NCBI GenBank assembly: GCA_043228905.1
Contig: JBHGNT010000007.1
Span: 4,774,001-4,838,000 of the forward strand
Length of the DNA: 64,000 nt
Origin: Azolla caroliniana
Lineage: Eukaryota > Polypodiophyta
Reading direction: 5' to 3'
This document shows positions 23,932 through 35,947 of the stretch, in pieces. The stretch's first letter is position 1. Each line of letters begins with the position of its first letter. Both the position numbers and the translations under genes were made by a program. The notes under the pieces are model-generated. The model ran no database searches. It saw only the letters and a program-made list of their open reading frames with translations, and was not told the DNA's origin.

Positions 23932-24823
23932 GGACCCATGGGGTCATCCCCGGCATCATCCCTACCACCTACGCTGAATATTCTGGACGCGAAGGTTGGC
24001 ATTACACCGAAATCCCTCTCCACCTCCACAACCGTTGTAGCGCAATTGCCTAGATCGGCGACACCGCATCTATCGATGCCACCGCCCGCATCACCGGCGA
24101 GTTCCTCAAGTGGGCACATGATCCTCAACCAGTCCAGTGGGCTCATGAGCTTGTTCACTGGGTCCGAGAATGGCACAAACGGCCCAAATCAGCAGTCAAT
24201 TTCGCATGGTTCCTCACCCGCTACTTGTGCGCAAAGTTCAGCATCGGACCCCCCGCCCCTCCCTTCATACGCTGCCAAGAACAACTCCGCAAGATAACCG
24301 TACCAGGCCAACCAGAGCAACTTCGCCTCCCCGAACGTGACTTCTTAGAATAGGTACACCAAGGCGAATAGGAACAGCCACCAACGCACAAACAACCCTT
24401 GATCACCCACGTGTCGGCCGAAGCTATCCTCGACACCCTTGAGGATATCACAAATCGTGTCAAGGAATTCCAGACACACGTATTCACTCCCACCGAAATC
24501 CAGACCTTGTCCACTACCTTCCACTATGTGTCACATCAGACCACAACCACGACCCCGCGTACCCGCAGTTGCACAACCGAATCAATCTTTCGTGACCAAC
24601 GGAACCTGACAGCCCCACCTCGCCAACCTCTCTACCCCAAGAACCCTCACCCCCCACCCCTGCCGCAACTGCCTAGCCCTCCCCTTCCACGACCACTGAC
24701 GACACCCTGCAACCTCGACCCCGTAAACTTGCCAGCCACAACGCTCCCGACACCGAAACCCCCAACCGGCCATCGCCCATAAACCCGGTCGTCCCCCTTC
24801 AACCCACCATCGCTCTCGCCCAG

Positions 24824-25468
24824 ATGGCAACTCCACCGCCACCCCACTCGGCCTCCGTTCCCTGCTCTACCCCGCTCACTGTCGTCACCACCCACCATAC
24901 CCCGTCCCTCGCCAACCCCCCCAAACCCTTAGCCGACATGGTGGCCGACCTCCTCAAGATGACTTCTGTCGTGAACCGTCGCCTACTTCAAGTTCATGAA
25001 CAGGCCCAACAGACTGCCACCAACCAGCATGAGACCTCTACACGAAATGAGATCTTAGCTGCCGAGGTGAGGAGCGCCCTCCATACCAACGTATGCCAAG
25101 CGGCCACCCACGACCTCCTCAAGCAAGAAATGTTGACGATGCAAACCCGACACCAACAACTCGTTGACGAGTTCCAACAAGCTCGGACAACCTGGCACCA
25201 CGACCAGGAACGCGCGGCACAAACACACGCCGAATTCTCGTCCGAGTACGTCCGCCTCACCACCCAACACCAACAGACCGTGTCTCGCCTCGCAGCCGTG
25301 ACGGTTGACCTCTCCGAACGGTCCGAGGCTCTGGCCACCGCCATTGCCACAAATCACCAACTCACGAGCGAGATCACAACCCTCAAGGCTGAACATGATG
25401 CCATGGTCCACCAATTCGAGGTCGCCAATGAACGGAATAGATGTCTCCTCATCAAACACCACCGCTAG
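24824..25468 (+). CDS. Coiled-coil ORF in non-autonomous LTR element
   Basis: A 214-codon frame starts within a P/H/S-rich leader. From about residue 40 to 205 it is a long, heptad-like helical stretch rich in Q, E, T, H and L (LLKMTSVVNRRLLQVHEQ ... ATNHQLTSEITTLKAEHD). There is no gag zinc finger, protease or RT. Codon content is GC-rich relative to the flanks. Frame breaks upstream (24298, 24782) suggest it is part of a longer decayed frame. It may be a structural protein used for packaging, by analogy with gag; that is inference. Confidence 0.45.
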   Translation: MATPPPPHSASVPCSTPLTVVTTHHTPSLANPPKPLADMVADLLKMTSVVNRRLLQVHEQAQQTATNQHETSTRNEILAAEVRSALHTNVCQAATHDLLKQEMLTMQTRHQQLVDEFQQARTTWHHDQERAAQTHAEFSSEYVRLTTQHQQTVSRLAAVTVDLSERSEALATAIATNHQLTSEITTLKAEHDAMVHQFEVANERNRCLLIKHHR

Positions 25469-26182
25469 TGCGCCGACCTCGAAAAGGACATCTTTCAACT
25501 CCGCACGTCCAAAGCCGCCCTCGAACACGCCCTCAGCCTCGGCATGACGGACCCCTCCACCGTTCAGACACCTCTCCTTACCCCACCTGGCACTCCAATT
25601 ATGATTCAGGCACTCTCGATGTATGTAACCTCGACGTCACTACTCTCCGAACTTTTCACTGCACCACGTACACCACGTAACCTTCTCACCCAAGCCTTCA
25701 CTTTCTGCAACTACTACTCATCCTCCTTGACTCTGGCCCGTATGAAGCCCCCCCTTCCAACGACACAACCACCCAGCGTGGGGCCTCGCCTTTGATTTGA
25801 ATAAAGGTCCTACTCACCGCCAACTAATCGGCCTTTGGACCCGCGACAACATACTCCCCGCCACCTACAAACAGGATTTTGAAACCATGATCGACACGCA
25901 TTTTTTCCCCGCTTACATAAGATTTAGTTGAAACCCCCCTTCTCCCTTCGCCGGCCACAACACCTACACCTGGCTCACCGGCCCCAAGAAAGACTTCTTC
26001 ACAACAACCGAACAACTGCAGGAAATCCGGCTACCACCACTGAACATCCGCCATCTTCGCCATCATCTCCAACGCCACCCACCCCCCGAGGAACCCCCCC
26101 ACTCAATCCTCCTTGCCCCCGACGCCCGAAGCTCCCCTCCCACAGTGCACCCGGGAGTGTGCACTCATTAGGTTGGGGGGGA

Positions 26183-26749
26183 TGTTAAGCGTTGGGATAA
26201 CAACACAACCAGTCACAAATAAGAGCACATCAACAAGGACGTAGTACAAAGAGGAAATGGCAAGAGGAAAAGAAGCAAAGAGACGTCCAAGTGTGAAAGG
26301 CCCATACCCTAAACGTGAAAGCTATATAAACCGCATAGTAGCGGCTTTGTGGGGGTTCTCCCATTTGTAAAGATCTCCTAAGAGATTAAGAGCTAGAGGT
26401 TCCTCTCCTCCTCCTTGTAACCTTTAAGCTTAAGAGGGATTAGTGAAGTGTTTAGTTACAGAACACTAATCTCTCTTCCTTGTTGGTGCTAGAACTCTTA
26501 TCAAAGAGGGTTAATAAACATATTCATTACTCTTGTTGTCTACATTCATTACCCCATTGTCTATGAGAGCGAGTTTGAGAGAGTGAGAGAGATATTGTGC
26601 TTAATCATCTATTAGTTGTTAAGTGAGTGTGAGGCTCGGAGGTGTCCGACAACCATCTCCACCCAATTCGCCATCAAAAGGGTATACGCCAGTCCGAATC
26701 CCACGACAACATCGAGGAACTTACTCCATTGATACATAGATCCTACACA
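26183..26749 (+). repeat. 3' LTR of the non-autonomous element
   Basis: A near-identical partner of 22197-22759, preceded by the purine tract ggttggggggga and followed by the target duplication catct. Confidence 0.92.
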
Positions 26750-26754
26750 CATCT

Positions 26755-27751
26755 ACATTTAAGTGATTAAACATGTTATGTTAAGTTTTGACCTATTGAA
26801 TGTGTAATTAGTATGAAGTTTAGAGTTTTCTTCCTCATTGATCAATATTCTCTAATAAGCTTAGGAGTGGATTAACAACCACTCCTACTTGTCCCACCAA
26901 CAATAGAGTAGATATTGTCTTGCCCTTGTAAATCTTGGTTCTAGGATGGTTAGGTAGAGCTAGCTAGAACATATGGTAGTCCTAAACTTCCCCACATGAT
27001 CTTAGTGAAATGTATGGATCAAATCCTTTATATTTTTTCATACACCATGTGAAAACTTGTCCATTAATGTTTCTTTATCATTGGGAATATCACAAGCCAA
27101 AAGGGGAAAATGTCCTTGTTGCAACCGTTGAAACTTGATGATCTTTATTCTCAGACTATCTATATCAGTAAGGCTCACTTAGAATTCCTTGATAAAACCA
27201 TCAAAATCTTCTAGAAAGGAGACTTCTTCTCTAGCAATGGTGCGCATATAAACAAAGTTCCAACTACCTAACTCAAGCTACATCAGTTGGATATCAAGTA
27301 GGGTGCATATAAATCATGTTATTCACCTAGTTTAGGAATCCTAGAAATTGGGTTTGGTACCATTGAATATTTCTAGCAGACCAATACTTGGTTCTTTGAT
27401 GGAAGCTTGTTGTGTTGAATCTTGTTTTCAAAAATATTGCAATGATATTTCAAGTTAAGAGACTTTTCTTTGATAACTCATCACGTTATTGTGTCCTTAA
27501 TCTCCCATTGGTTTCCCTACTTTAGTGCTAAGAATTTATTAATGAGGCACTCCAATTCAAAGAGAACACATTTATGTTCTTGTATATTAAAAGTATCCAA
27601 GATAATGAGAGAGCTTAATAAGATTCTAGAAAAAAATGGAGAACGGAAAGAAATGAAACACTTTAGACTATCACAAACCAAAGCCAAAAACTATATTAAA
27701 TTGGAAAAGAGATTAAGAAGAAAGGGAGAATAAGGAGAAAGGAATTTGTAT
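26755..27751. other. AT-rich unassigned sequence
   Basis: No recognisable gene, repeat or element boundary. A short frame at 27470-27733 has ordinary composition but no recognisable motif. Confidence 0.5.
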
Positions 27752-27903
27752 TGTGGTGTGCATGTGTTCCTTTGTGCCACCCTTTTAGCACACCCTTTTT
27801 AGCTAAGTCAACCCAAATGAGTACCTTTGTATCAACTATAAATTGAGTAAGGAGTAAGACGCTAACTAGACTGGTTTTGATCTCTTATGTGCATTTCACA
27901 TAT

Positions 27904-27922
27904 TGGTGGAGATGCGGGGTAC
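27904..27922 (+). other. Primer binding site matching tRNA-Ala
   Basis: The sequence tggtggagatgcggggta directly follows the 5' LTR end plus a few bases. It is complementary to the CCA end of plant tRNA-Ala. Confidence 0.65.
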
Positions 27923-28012
27923 TAGTCCCCCACGTCCAAGCATCCACCTCTTCCCCCTCACCTTAGGTTGCCCACTAATTTCTTGTCCCACGAGTTTCCC
28001 TAATCCCCCTCC

Positions 28013-28550
28013 TACACAATAGCCCTCCTATCCCCCACCTCAACCAAGTCCAAGTGGCCCTCAGTCCACAGGAGTGATTGGTCTCTATCCACCTATAGCC
28101 CTCATGTCCCCACCTCAACCAAGTCCAAGTGGCCTTCAGTCCACAAGAGGGATTGATCTTTCTCCGCCAATTGATCTTTCCCTGATCCCCCTCCGACACG
28201 ATAGCCCTCATGTCCCCCACCTCAGCCAAGTCCAGGTGGCCCTCAGTCCACATGAGGGATTGATCTTTCTCCGCCAATTGATCTTTCCGTGATCCCCCTC
28301 CGACACGATAGCCCTCCCGTCCCCCACCTCAGCCAAGTTCAAGTGGCCCTCAGTCCATAGGATCAATTGATCTCTATCCGCCTATAGCCCTCTTGTCCCC
28401 CACCTCAACCAAGTCTAGGTGGCCCTCGATCCACAAGAGCGATTGATCTCTATCCGCCTATAGCCCTCATGTCCCCCACCTCAGCCAAGTTCAGGTGGCC
28501 CTCGGTCCACATGAGGGATTTTTTATCTCTATCCGCCAATTGCCAGCTCG
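28013..28550. repeat. Minisatellite, about six units of 75-125 bp
   Basis: Each unit carries tagccctc(a/c)tgtcccccacctca, gccaagt(c/t)caggtggccctc and a ccacatgagg(g)attgatct phrase. Some units have an extra ccaattgatctttccctgatccccctccgacacga-like insert (shown here only by description), so unit length alternates. It lies inside the short-LTR gypsy derivative. Confidence 0.88.
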
Positions 28551-28639
28551 TTTTTCATCACTAGCCCCATCCAACTATTATCTTATTAGGGCCGCTAGTT
28601 CCACGGGGATGTCCTCAACATCGTTGCAGCTCAACTAGG

Positions 28640-28925
28640 TGTCTAGCAAATGCTTAAGTCCCCATACCATCCTCAAACCAATGGCCTCACCAACCACCTC
28701 AACAAGACCCTCAAGCAGGAGGTTGTCGCACGAATCAGCCCTTCGACAAGCCAGATCCTGAAACCTACAAGACGCACAGCTGCGCTAGAAGCATCGAGGG
28801 ATTCGGCTCGTTCACCGTAGTTCGTGCCATCAAATCCACTACGTACTTGCTCCGACATGATACGAACGGTCGATTGGCCTCCGCCCATGTTGCCCACATC
28901 AAGACATATACCACCCTAGGCCTAG
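28640..28925 (+). pseudogene. Gypsy integrase C-terminal remnant
   Basis: In one frame YHPQTNGLTNHLNKTLKQ (near 28658-28715) matches the integrase HPQTDGQTER-type motif, with the catalytic glutamate position changed. After a deletion, TTYLLRHDTNG...AHVAHIKTY (near 28836-28910) matches the distal chromovirus integrase tail. This shows that the short-LTR element descends from a Ty3/gypsy element. Confidence 0.7.
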
Positions 28926-29110
28926 TTTTTGACCCCCATACTTTTCCCATGTCGTAAAACTCCTTATTTCTCTCAGGGGGGAAATGTGGTGTGCATGTGT
29001 TCTTTTCTGCCACCCTTTTTAGTTAAGCCAACCCAAATGGGTACCTTTGTATCAACTATAAATTGAGTAACAAGTAAGAAGCTAACTAGACTGGTTTTGA
29101 TCTCTTATGT

Positions 29111-29675
29111 GCATTTCACAATATAATTAACAATGACAATATTTACATTAACACCCCAAAGACTAGCATTCACAACCGGAATGGTTCAAACAATGCAACA
29201 CCTCCTCTAGATACAATACACCATCATGTTATGCATGGTTGCCACTTGGTTGTCATGCACAACTTCCACTTAAGTATCATATGTGCATACCACTTGGCAA
29301 TCATACATAACTAGATGGTGATGTCTTAACTATTCCAGAAGAAGTTATAATACTTGATTGCATGAAAGTACCCCCCCCCCCCCCCCCCCAAAGACTAGCA
29401 TTTCACAATATAATTAACAATGAAAATATTTACATTAACACCCCAAAGACTAGCATTCACAACCGGAATGGTTCAAACAATGCAACACCTCCTCTAGATA
29501 CAATACACCATCATGCTATGCATGGTTGCCACTTGGTTGTCATGCACAACTTCCACTTAAGTATCATATGTGCATACCACTTGGCAATCATACATAACTA
29601 GATGGTGATGTCTTAACTATTCCAGAAGAAGTTATAATACTTGATTGCATGAAAGTACCCCCCCCCCCCCCCCCC
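29111..29675. repeat. Tandem duplication (~287-bp period) with terminal poly-C runs
   Basis: Two nearly identical copies begin gcatttcacaatataatt at 29111 and 29398. Each ends in a long C homopolymer: 19 C at 29371-29389 and about 18 C at 29658-29675. Only a few single-base differences separate the copies. The phrase ccaaagactagcatt also recurs inside each copy. Confidence 0.9.
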
Positions 29676-31637
29676 GCCTGAAACATGTGAATCCCTGGAT
29701 TTATTAAAGGTGTGAATGTGGCTTGCAATAGGGTTGGGAACAATCTTATATATTTTAAAGTCGTTGTCAAAGCTTTAACATCCAAATTTGGCTTTATAAA
29801 GAGCAATGACAAAAAGTGTGAAGAGGAAAGATGTTAAAGCTCATATTTAATGTTTTTCCCTATTCAAATGAATTTCTTCAAATAATAGCGAGTCAAACTT
29901 CTATAATGTAAGAAACCCACCTTTTCTTCCTCAAGATTTCAAATATGTATATATTCCTAAAATTCAATTCAAATTCGCATCATTAGGTTATAATTTAGTG
30001 TACAAAAGTTTACAATTGGTATTGAAAAACTATTTATATCATAGTCTACCATAAATACAAACTACTAGATTCTTTATAGGAAATACTTTATCGGAGATGT
30101 CCATGGACCATCATCATGCATGTGGAGCACAACCTTCCAAGAACATCAACTATCAGGAGAAATATATTCCTTTGGGTCACTAGAGAACAAAAGTGGCTAG
30201 AATGTCTTCTTTGTTGCCAATTCTATTACCACTATGCATTATTGTTTTAAAGCTAAGAATCGATCTCTTCCTCTGCAAGCGGTGAAAGGAGGTCATCAAA
30301 TTTTATATCGATATCCTTCTCTTTTAAAGTGCTTGCTAGAAGTTGAGATGTATCTCCCCATCATTAAGAAATGCTTGGTCCTTCAATACTCGGAATTCAA
30401 ACTTTTGCATTGATTGGTGGATAGGTAACATCTTATAGAAAATATGTTTCCATTAACACGAAATATATGGTACCTAAAATGACAAAGATTATTGATCTTA
30501 TTACTTGACAAGTAGATTCGGAAAGCGGCTTGGGCATCATAGTCATACGAAAAAAGTTGATCATGGGTGGTAGGAAAATGAGCATTTGGTGTTCATTTTG
30601 TCTAAGAACACAAAATACAAACTCCTAAAAAGCTCTCTTCAAATTAAAGATAGAAATGTACGACTTCAAACATTCACTACACTGAAACTACCATCGAAGG
30701 GACCCACCCATCTATTCTTTATTCAAGAGTTGGCATTGTGGAATTATCTTACGTCGGACCCACTTAGCCGAAAGCATTTGAGTATGCGAAGGAAACATTG
30801 GTTCGTGTATGTGTGGATGGGGGGGGGTTGCTCATGTCTTCATTCATGCCTCAATCAAAAGGTAGTTCTATGAATAGAGAATCAATCACATGTCTAATAT
30901 TTCATCTCTCATGATAATAAAAAGATTGATATAATTTTCATATTTTGTGACTTAGTAAAATATTTAAGAACATGTCATTTTTTTCAGGATTGTAAGAGAA
31001 TGAATGGGATGCTTCATTCCTTACTACTTGTAAAAGGGTTGAAATGTATTGAAATGCAAAAGTGTTTTTTACTGGTAATCATGACTATATATATTTGGTT
31101 ACCATGGCTATATCATATATGCATATGATATCTATATGGTTAGAGTTTCTTGTGATTTGGACCTATGACACGAAAGCAAAATGACAAAGTGAATTATGTG
31201 TGAGAATATCTTAATGTTTTGGTTTGGTTCAATTTTAAGCGATAAAGATATAGCTATATTTTTTTTAATTCATGATCACAAGTTCGGAAATAATGACGTT
31301 CTTACATGCATACGAATAGATGCATATAATATACATATTTCATTTGGAATAATACATGATATGTTAAGGCTCAAAAATGAGGTGAAAACCCACACTTGGC
31401 GCTTGCAGTGTATCACATTAGAAACATTTGCATGACAAGAAATCGTTAGTCATATTGAAAATTTGAATATCCTGAGGATGAGAAGAAAATTGCCCAAACT
31501 TCTCCTAATAGACCCATGAAAAAAAGACGCTAAAGGGGTGACTGTCCCAAGACAAAACTAATAAGAGAGCATTGGAACCTTCATATAGAAACCATAAGTA
31601 CATATATACACCATGATATCAATAACGTTGCTAATAA
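29676..31637. other. AT-rich unassigned sequence
   Basis: Short frames only (for example 30586-30873 and 31196-31435) with no recognisable domain. I see no element ends. Confidence 0.5.
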
Positions 31638-31863
31638 ACATGATAGAGTAGGCAAAAGACAAGTTTATTTTCAAAGTTTGTCGATCCTTGTTGAGGCACT
31701 TTGGCCTTGACAAAAAAGAAAAACCTAAATCATCACATAACAAAAGACGAAGTGATGAACATGATAAATTAGGTAAAAGACAAGTTTATATTTCCGAGTT
31801 TGTTGAGCCTTGTTGAGGCACTTTGGCGTTAATGAAAAAGAAAAACCTAAATCATCACATAAC
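31638..31863. repeat. Local tandem duplication, two ~104-bp copies
   Basis: Copies at about 31638-31741 and 31760-31863 share aaaagacaagtttat, ccttgttgaggcactttgg and aaacctaaatcatcacataac, with roughly ten differences. Confidence 0.85.
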
Positions 31864-34800
31864 ATTGTAGAAGCTTTAGAATCAACTCCCTTGCTTTTAT
31901 AATTTTGGCCCCAATTTTGATGCAACCATGCTATAGAAAATCGAGCAACTATGCAAGAATAAGCATGTCCCTCATTGTTGGTTACTCATAATGTGAAGAT
32001 TTACAATTTCCAAGGACAACCCATAAGGATACAAAAACCACATCACAATTAACATAATTACATTTAGTGCACACACACACACAACGCAAAAAAAACTTTG
32101 TTGGTGTATATATGTACACATAGATGTAGGGATTTTCAAAACTAGTAGCTAGTTATGTAGAAGAAGAGACGTTGTAATCCATGTTGAAAATGTATGCAAA
32201 ATTTACATTGCACTAATATCTGTCCAAACATTATCTATGGGAAATGTGATACAATGCACTCAAGAACTAATGGATGTTACAAGGGTATAAGCTATTTGTG
32301 TACATAGGGAAGGTTCAAACACATGTGTACATCACACAAATAAAGGAATGACTCGTTATAGAATATAGACACAATGGTGTGATGGATCAAGCGATTGATA
32401 TGCAACGTTGGATAATGTGCATCTTATATATGCATGAGTAAAAACTGAGCATACACATGTTTACTTATGCATGAACACATAACTCATTGGCATTCATTGT
32501 ACACATTAGATTCACATAGAAAAAGATAAACCGATAGACATACATGCATCTCTACACACATGCACATGGGTGGGTGTGTTGTGCCACGTGTGTATTATAT
32601 ATGTGTACACACAAATATGTACATTGTGGGTCATGGAAGTCATGAATCGTGATTTACATCACCATGATATTGATCAACATGCATTTGTGTGATAGTGCAT
32701 GCGACCAATCTCTCTATGTTTCTCTCTGTAGATATATATATTACACATACACATTGGATCATGATGATCACAATACATACATGACAAGCTATGACGATGA
32801 TATGTAGGTATGCATGTGTGTTGGCATTGGAAACTACGAAGGAATGCCAATATTGATATATGAGCTCAACTATACATTTCTATTGGATTTTGTTCCCCTT
32901 GTAGATTTCTCGAACTAACAACTTCGAATTTTAAACTGGCGGATTAGTGAATGAAGGAACCTTTTTTCTTGAACATTGTTAACACACACACACACATAAA
33001 AATACCACAAAATAAGTTTTCAACAATAAACTATTGTTTATTCCTATCAGATTGTGTTCTCTCTAGAAATATTTCTTGTCGATGGGTTCAAGAATTTACT
33101 CATTGTTCTACCGAGTGTGCCATAGAGATTAAGTAGAAAATTGATGAACTTTAATCCTATTATATTCTCCATGGTTGAATTCAATCCAACTGACATTTCA
33201 AAATTGAATGATGCCATTTTCCTCGAACATGATGTCATTCGCCAAACCCCCATGGGATGTGAACACACAAGAATGATGCTAAAATGTGTCCCTTTGTTGA
33301 AGGCGGACATCATGACCTACCAAAGCATAGTAGCGTCAAGGAGTTGTTTAGTGTGCAACTCATGTATAAGAAAGGACACAAGAAATACACGGTAGTGTTT
33401 AGTAGTGTAGGAATCATTAAGACACTCAACCATTCAATGTACATATAATTAAAACATTTGGTAATCCAATTATAAATAAGCACCAATTGGCTGCACTTAT
33501 TGTGTCTTAACAAAGTTGTTGGTGTAGGGAATCAATGGAAAAATGTTGGGATTAGGATGAAATGGGTGGTCGTTGCGAACACAACTCGACTCAAGCAAAC
33601 ATTTCGTTAAGACCCCCCCCCACACCTCCTTCAATTTTGAATGTTCAAACTCATCCAAAGAAAAATGTTTTCATTAAAAATTGTTGAGCTAACAAGTTCA
33701 AAGTTTCAAAAGTTATTTTAGGGGAGGAAATCATTTCTTCCATACTATATACATACATTTCACCTCGAGAGAACCCAAGGCATCAAATCATACTAGAACT
33801 AGTAAGGGAATTATTTAATTATTCAAGATCAGATGAGAAGATTATGATTTATTGACAACCATGATAAACATGACTCATGACACATGACCTAATGTTTGAA
33901 TTTTAATAGGGCCAGCATGACTTATATATGAGACCTTATATTAATCGTCTTTAATAGAAGTGATCGGATTTTAAGTCAAAATGGTTGTGCTAATTTGGAT
34001 TACATATAGTATATCGTGTAATATGCATTTATTTCAATAGTTTAACTCGTGTTGTAACCACAATGATTTGCTTTAATTAATTTTGAATTTAGCTATTCAT
34101 CGCATCAATTAATTTGAATAAATAATGAGCAAATTTGGCTATCGTTAGTACAATATTTACACGTCAAGTGGAAAATATAACTTTTCTGTTGGAATACGTG
34201 GTTATGAAACTGTTTGAAGAGTTGCCAACATCGTTCATTTATGTTTTCTTGATCTTTATTTGATGTATACATAAATATAAATAGCTTTCTTGAACATATC
34301 TGTGTTATGATGTTATACACAAATTTCGGCTTTCAACATGATGATTATATTTTACTCTACCGTTGCAAGAAGCCAAATACTTTTTTTATAAAGCTAAACT
34401 TTAAAGAGCATATATAAAAAGGGATAATGTTTGGTAGATGTCCTTGATGTATCCATCATTTGTGTTGGTGATAGCAATAACCTTTTAGTTGCAAACAAGT
34501 AATTACATCTCTATAATTGGATACTTGGATTTTAGCTTAAGAAACATAGCAAAAGGCCGAGGATATATGCAATGTTTGTTTCGATATACATATGTACATA
34601 TGTCCAAGGATATATGCCGGTTGGCAAGAACTAAACCGACAATGAATGACATATTTCTGTATAAAATATACCACACGGGATTGGAAATTATATTCAAATC
34701 TATAGCAACTTAATAGTAACTCTAAAAACCTATAAGGCAATAATTCAATTAAATAGGGGGAGGGGGCTATTAAAGCACTCAAGTCACAATCTAAGTCAGT

Positions 34801-35192
34801 CAGTCGAAGGGGCCGATGAACTCCGTCTTAGTGACAAGCTAACTCACGGACTTTTTTAAACTCATACATGAACTTATAAAACAAAAAACAAAAAAGAATA
34901 CAAACTTCCCAGACTCGGGGCGGAATAAAGCGCACATGACTCGTCAACAACATGGCTCATTAACCAACTTAGTGACTCAACATCTCCAGGACAAAAAAAA
35001 CGAAGAAATAGTGAAGAACCATGGAAGGGAACATCGGGGGGCATGGCGAGGAAAGAATTACATACATATAGAAGAACTCGTGGGTGAGGTGGTGGGAGAC
35101 TAAGTAGAGAGTGAGAGTGAGAGAAGCCATAGCTATAAGGATAGGTCTTCTCCATTTGGTTGGTTCTTCGTTAGATGATGATGATAATAAAA
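31864..35192. other. AT-rich unassigned sequence
   Basis: Contains short CA runs (near 32070 and 32984) and short frames without recognisable motifs, such as 33141-33395. No gene or element can be supported. Confidence 0.5.
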
Positions 35193-35290
35193 TAAAGGGA
35201 AAAGTATGAGGATACCCCCGGAAGTTCGTCTATTTATCAGAATGCCCCTGGAAGTTCCAAATTTACCAAACTGCCCCTATGTCCAAAATA
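35193..35290. repeat. Single degraded arm of the 131-bp MITE family
   Basis: The sequence gggaaaagtatgaggatacc, followed by gaagttcgtctatttatcag and aatgcccctggaagtt, matches the left arm of the MITE at 12984-13114 with a handful of changes. The complementary arm is not present as a hairpin, so this is a partial or pre-foldback copy. Confidence 0.75.
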
Positions 35291-35526
35291 AAATAAAATA
35301 AATTTTTTCCCTAAAATAAATAAATAAATTAAAAACAAAACAGAGAAAAACAAAAAAAAAAAAGAGGAAAAAAAACTGGTATGAAAGAAGCAAAGAAGGA
35401 ATGGTTAAAGAAAATGGTGGTTGCTATAAATAAATAATATATAAAATAAAAAATATATATAAATGTTTTCTTTTGGAGGGTGCATTAGTTAGTGGTGGTG
35501 GTGGACATCTGCTGACAGGGCGTGCC

Positions 35527-35569
35527 TTGACCGAGCCGATCGTTGACCGTTGACTGTTGACCCGGTCAA
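35527..35569. promoter_or_regulatory. Cluster of five W-boxes upstream of the PADRE gene
   Basis: TTGACC occurs at 35527, 35543 and 35557, TTGACT at 35550, and a reverse-strand TTGACC at 35564-35569. W-boxes (TTGAC[C/T]) are bound by WRKY transcription factors. Four lie within 27 bp, which is far denser than chance. The cluster is about 890 bp upstream of the PADRE start codon on the same strand. Confidence 0.75.
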
Positions 35570-35745
35570 AGCGGAACATGCTGGGACCCTTTTCCACATC
35601 CCCCCCCCCCCACTCAGACGAATTCCATTTAAGAAAAAACGGAAGAAGCTTGAAAGCTATGGCGACAGCACAGCCGACAGAGAAGAAAGATTAAAAAGAA
35701 CAGAGAAGAACGCAGAAAACACAGAAGACAAGAGACAGAAAGAGA

Positions 35746-35834
35746 GAAAGAGAGAGAGAGAGAGAGAGCGACAGAGACAGAGACAGAGACAGAGACAGAG
35801 ACAGAGACAGAGACAGAGACAGAGACAGAGACAG
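35746..35834. repeat. (GA)n/(GAGACA)n microsatellite
   Basis: A GA run grades into about eleven copies of the hexamer gagaca in the gene's upstream region. Confidence 0.95.
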
Positions 35835-35905
35835 CTCCGTCTTTTGTCCTCTTTCCTACTTCTTCTCTCTTTTTAAGCTAAGTAGTGCTGCTCTCTGCAG
35901 CGAGA

Positions 35906-35947
35906 AAAAGAAGAAGAAGAAGAAGAAGAAGAAGAAGAAGCAGAAGA
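35906..35947. repeat. (GAA)n microsatellite
   Basis: About 13 GAA triplets upstream of the PADRE gene, probably in its 5' UTR or promoter. Confidence 0.95.

Larger units (their letters stand above)
22197..26749 (+). mobile_element. Complete non-autonomous LTR retrotransposon (4.55 kb)
   Basis: Two highly similar ~565-bp direct repeats (22197-22759 and 26183-26749) start TGTTAAGCG and end CCTACACA. They are flanked by the exact 5-bp duplication catct (22192-22196 and 26750-26754). A primer binding site follows the left LTR and a purine tract precedes the right one. The 3.4-kb interior contains no integrase, RT or RNase H that I can recognise, so the element must have used enzymes from elsewhere. 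This fits the large retrotransposon derivative class. Confidence 0.92.
27752..29120 (+). mobile_element. Short-LTR gypsy deletion derivative with minisatellite
   Basis: Direct repeats of about 140-150 bp (27752-27901 and 28985-29120) start TGTGGTGTGCATG and end GTGCATTTCACA. The 5' copy is followed by ttggtggagatgcggggta, which matches the complement of the 3' end of plant tRNA-Ala. The 3' copy follows the purine tract ctcaggggggaaa. The interior has a six-copy minisatellite and then a gypsy integrase C-terminal remnant. No clean 5-bp duplication is visible; the 3' junction may have been altered by the duplication at 29111-29675. Confidence 0.8.

Noticed and set aside
27752-29120. 5-bp target duplication for the short-LTR element
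   Set aside because: Flanks read tgtat and atata, which do not match. The 3' side may have been remodelled by the neighbouring duplication.
30586-30873. 95-codon ORF as a possible gene
   Set aside because: No domain, no supporting context, and it is in AT-rich decayed sequence.
32984-33000. Short CA repeats as regulatory elements
   Set aside because: Common microsatellites without supporting context.
35550-35876. 108-codon ORF upstream of the PADRE gene
   Set aside because: Much of it is a translated GAGACA microsatellite (RQRQRQ). No domain is recognisable.
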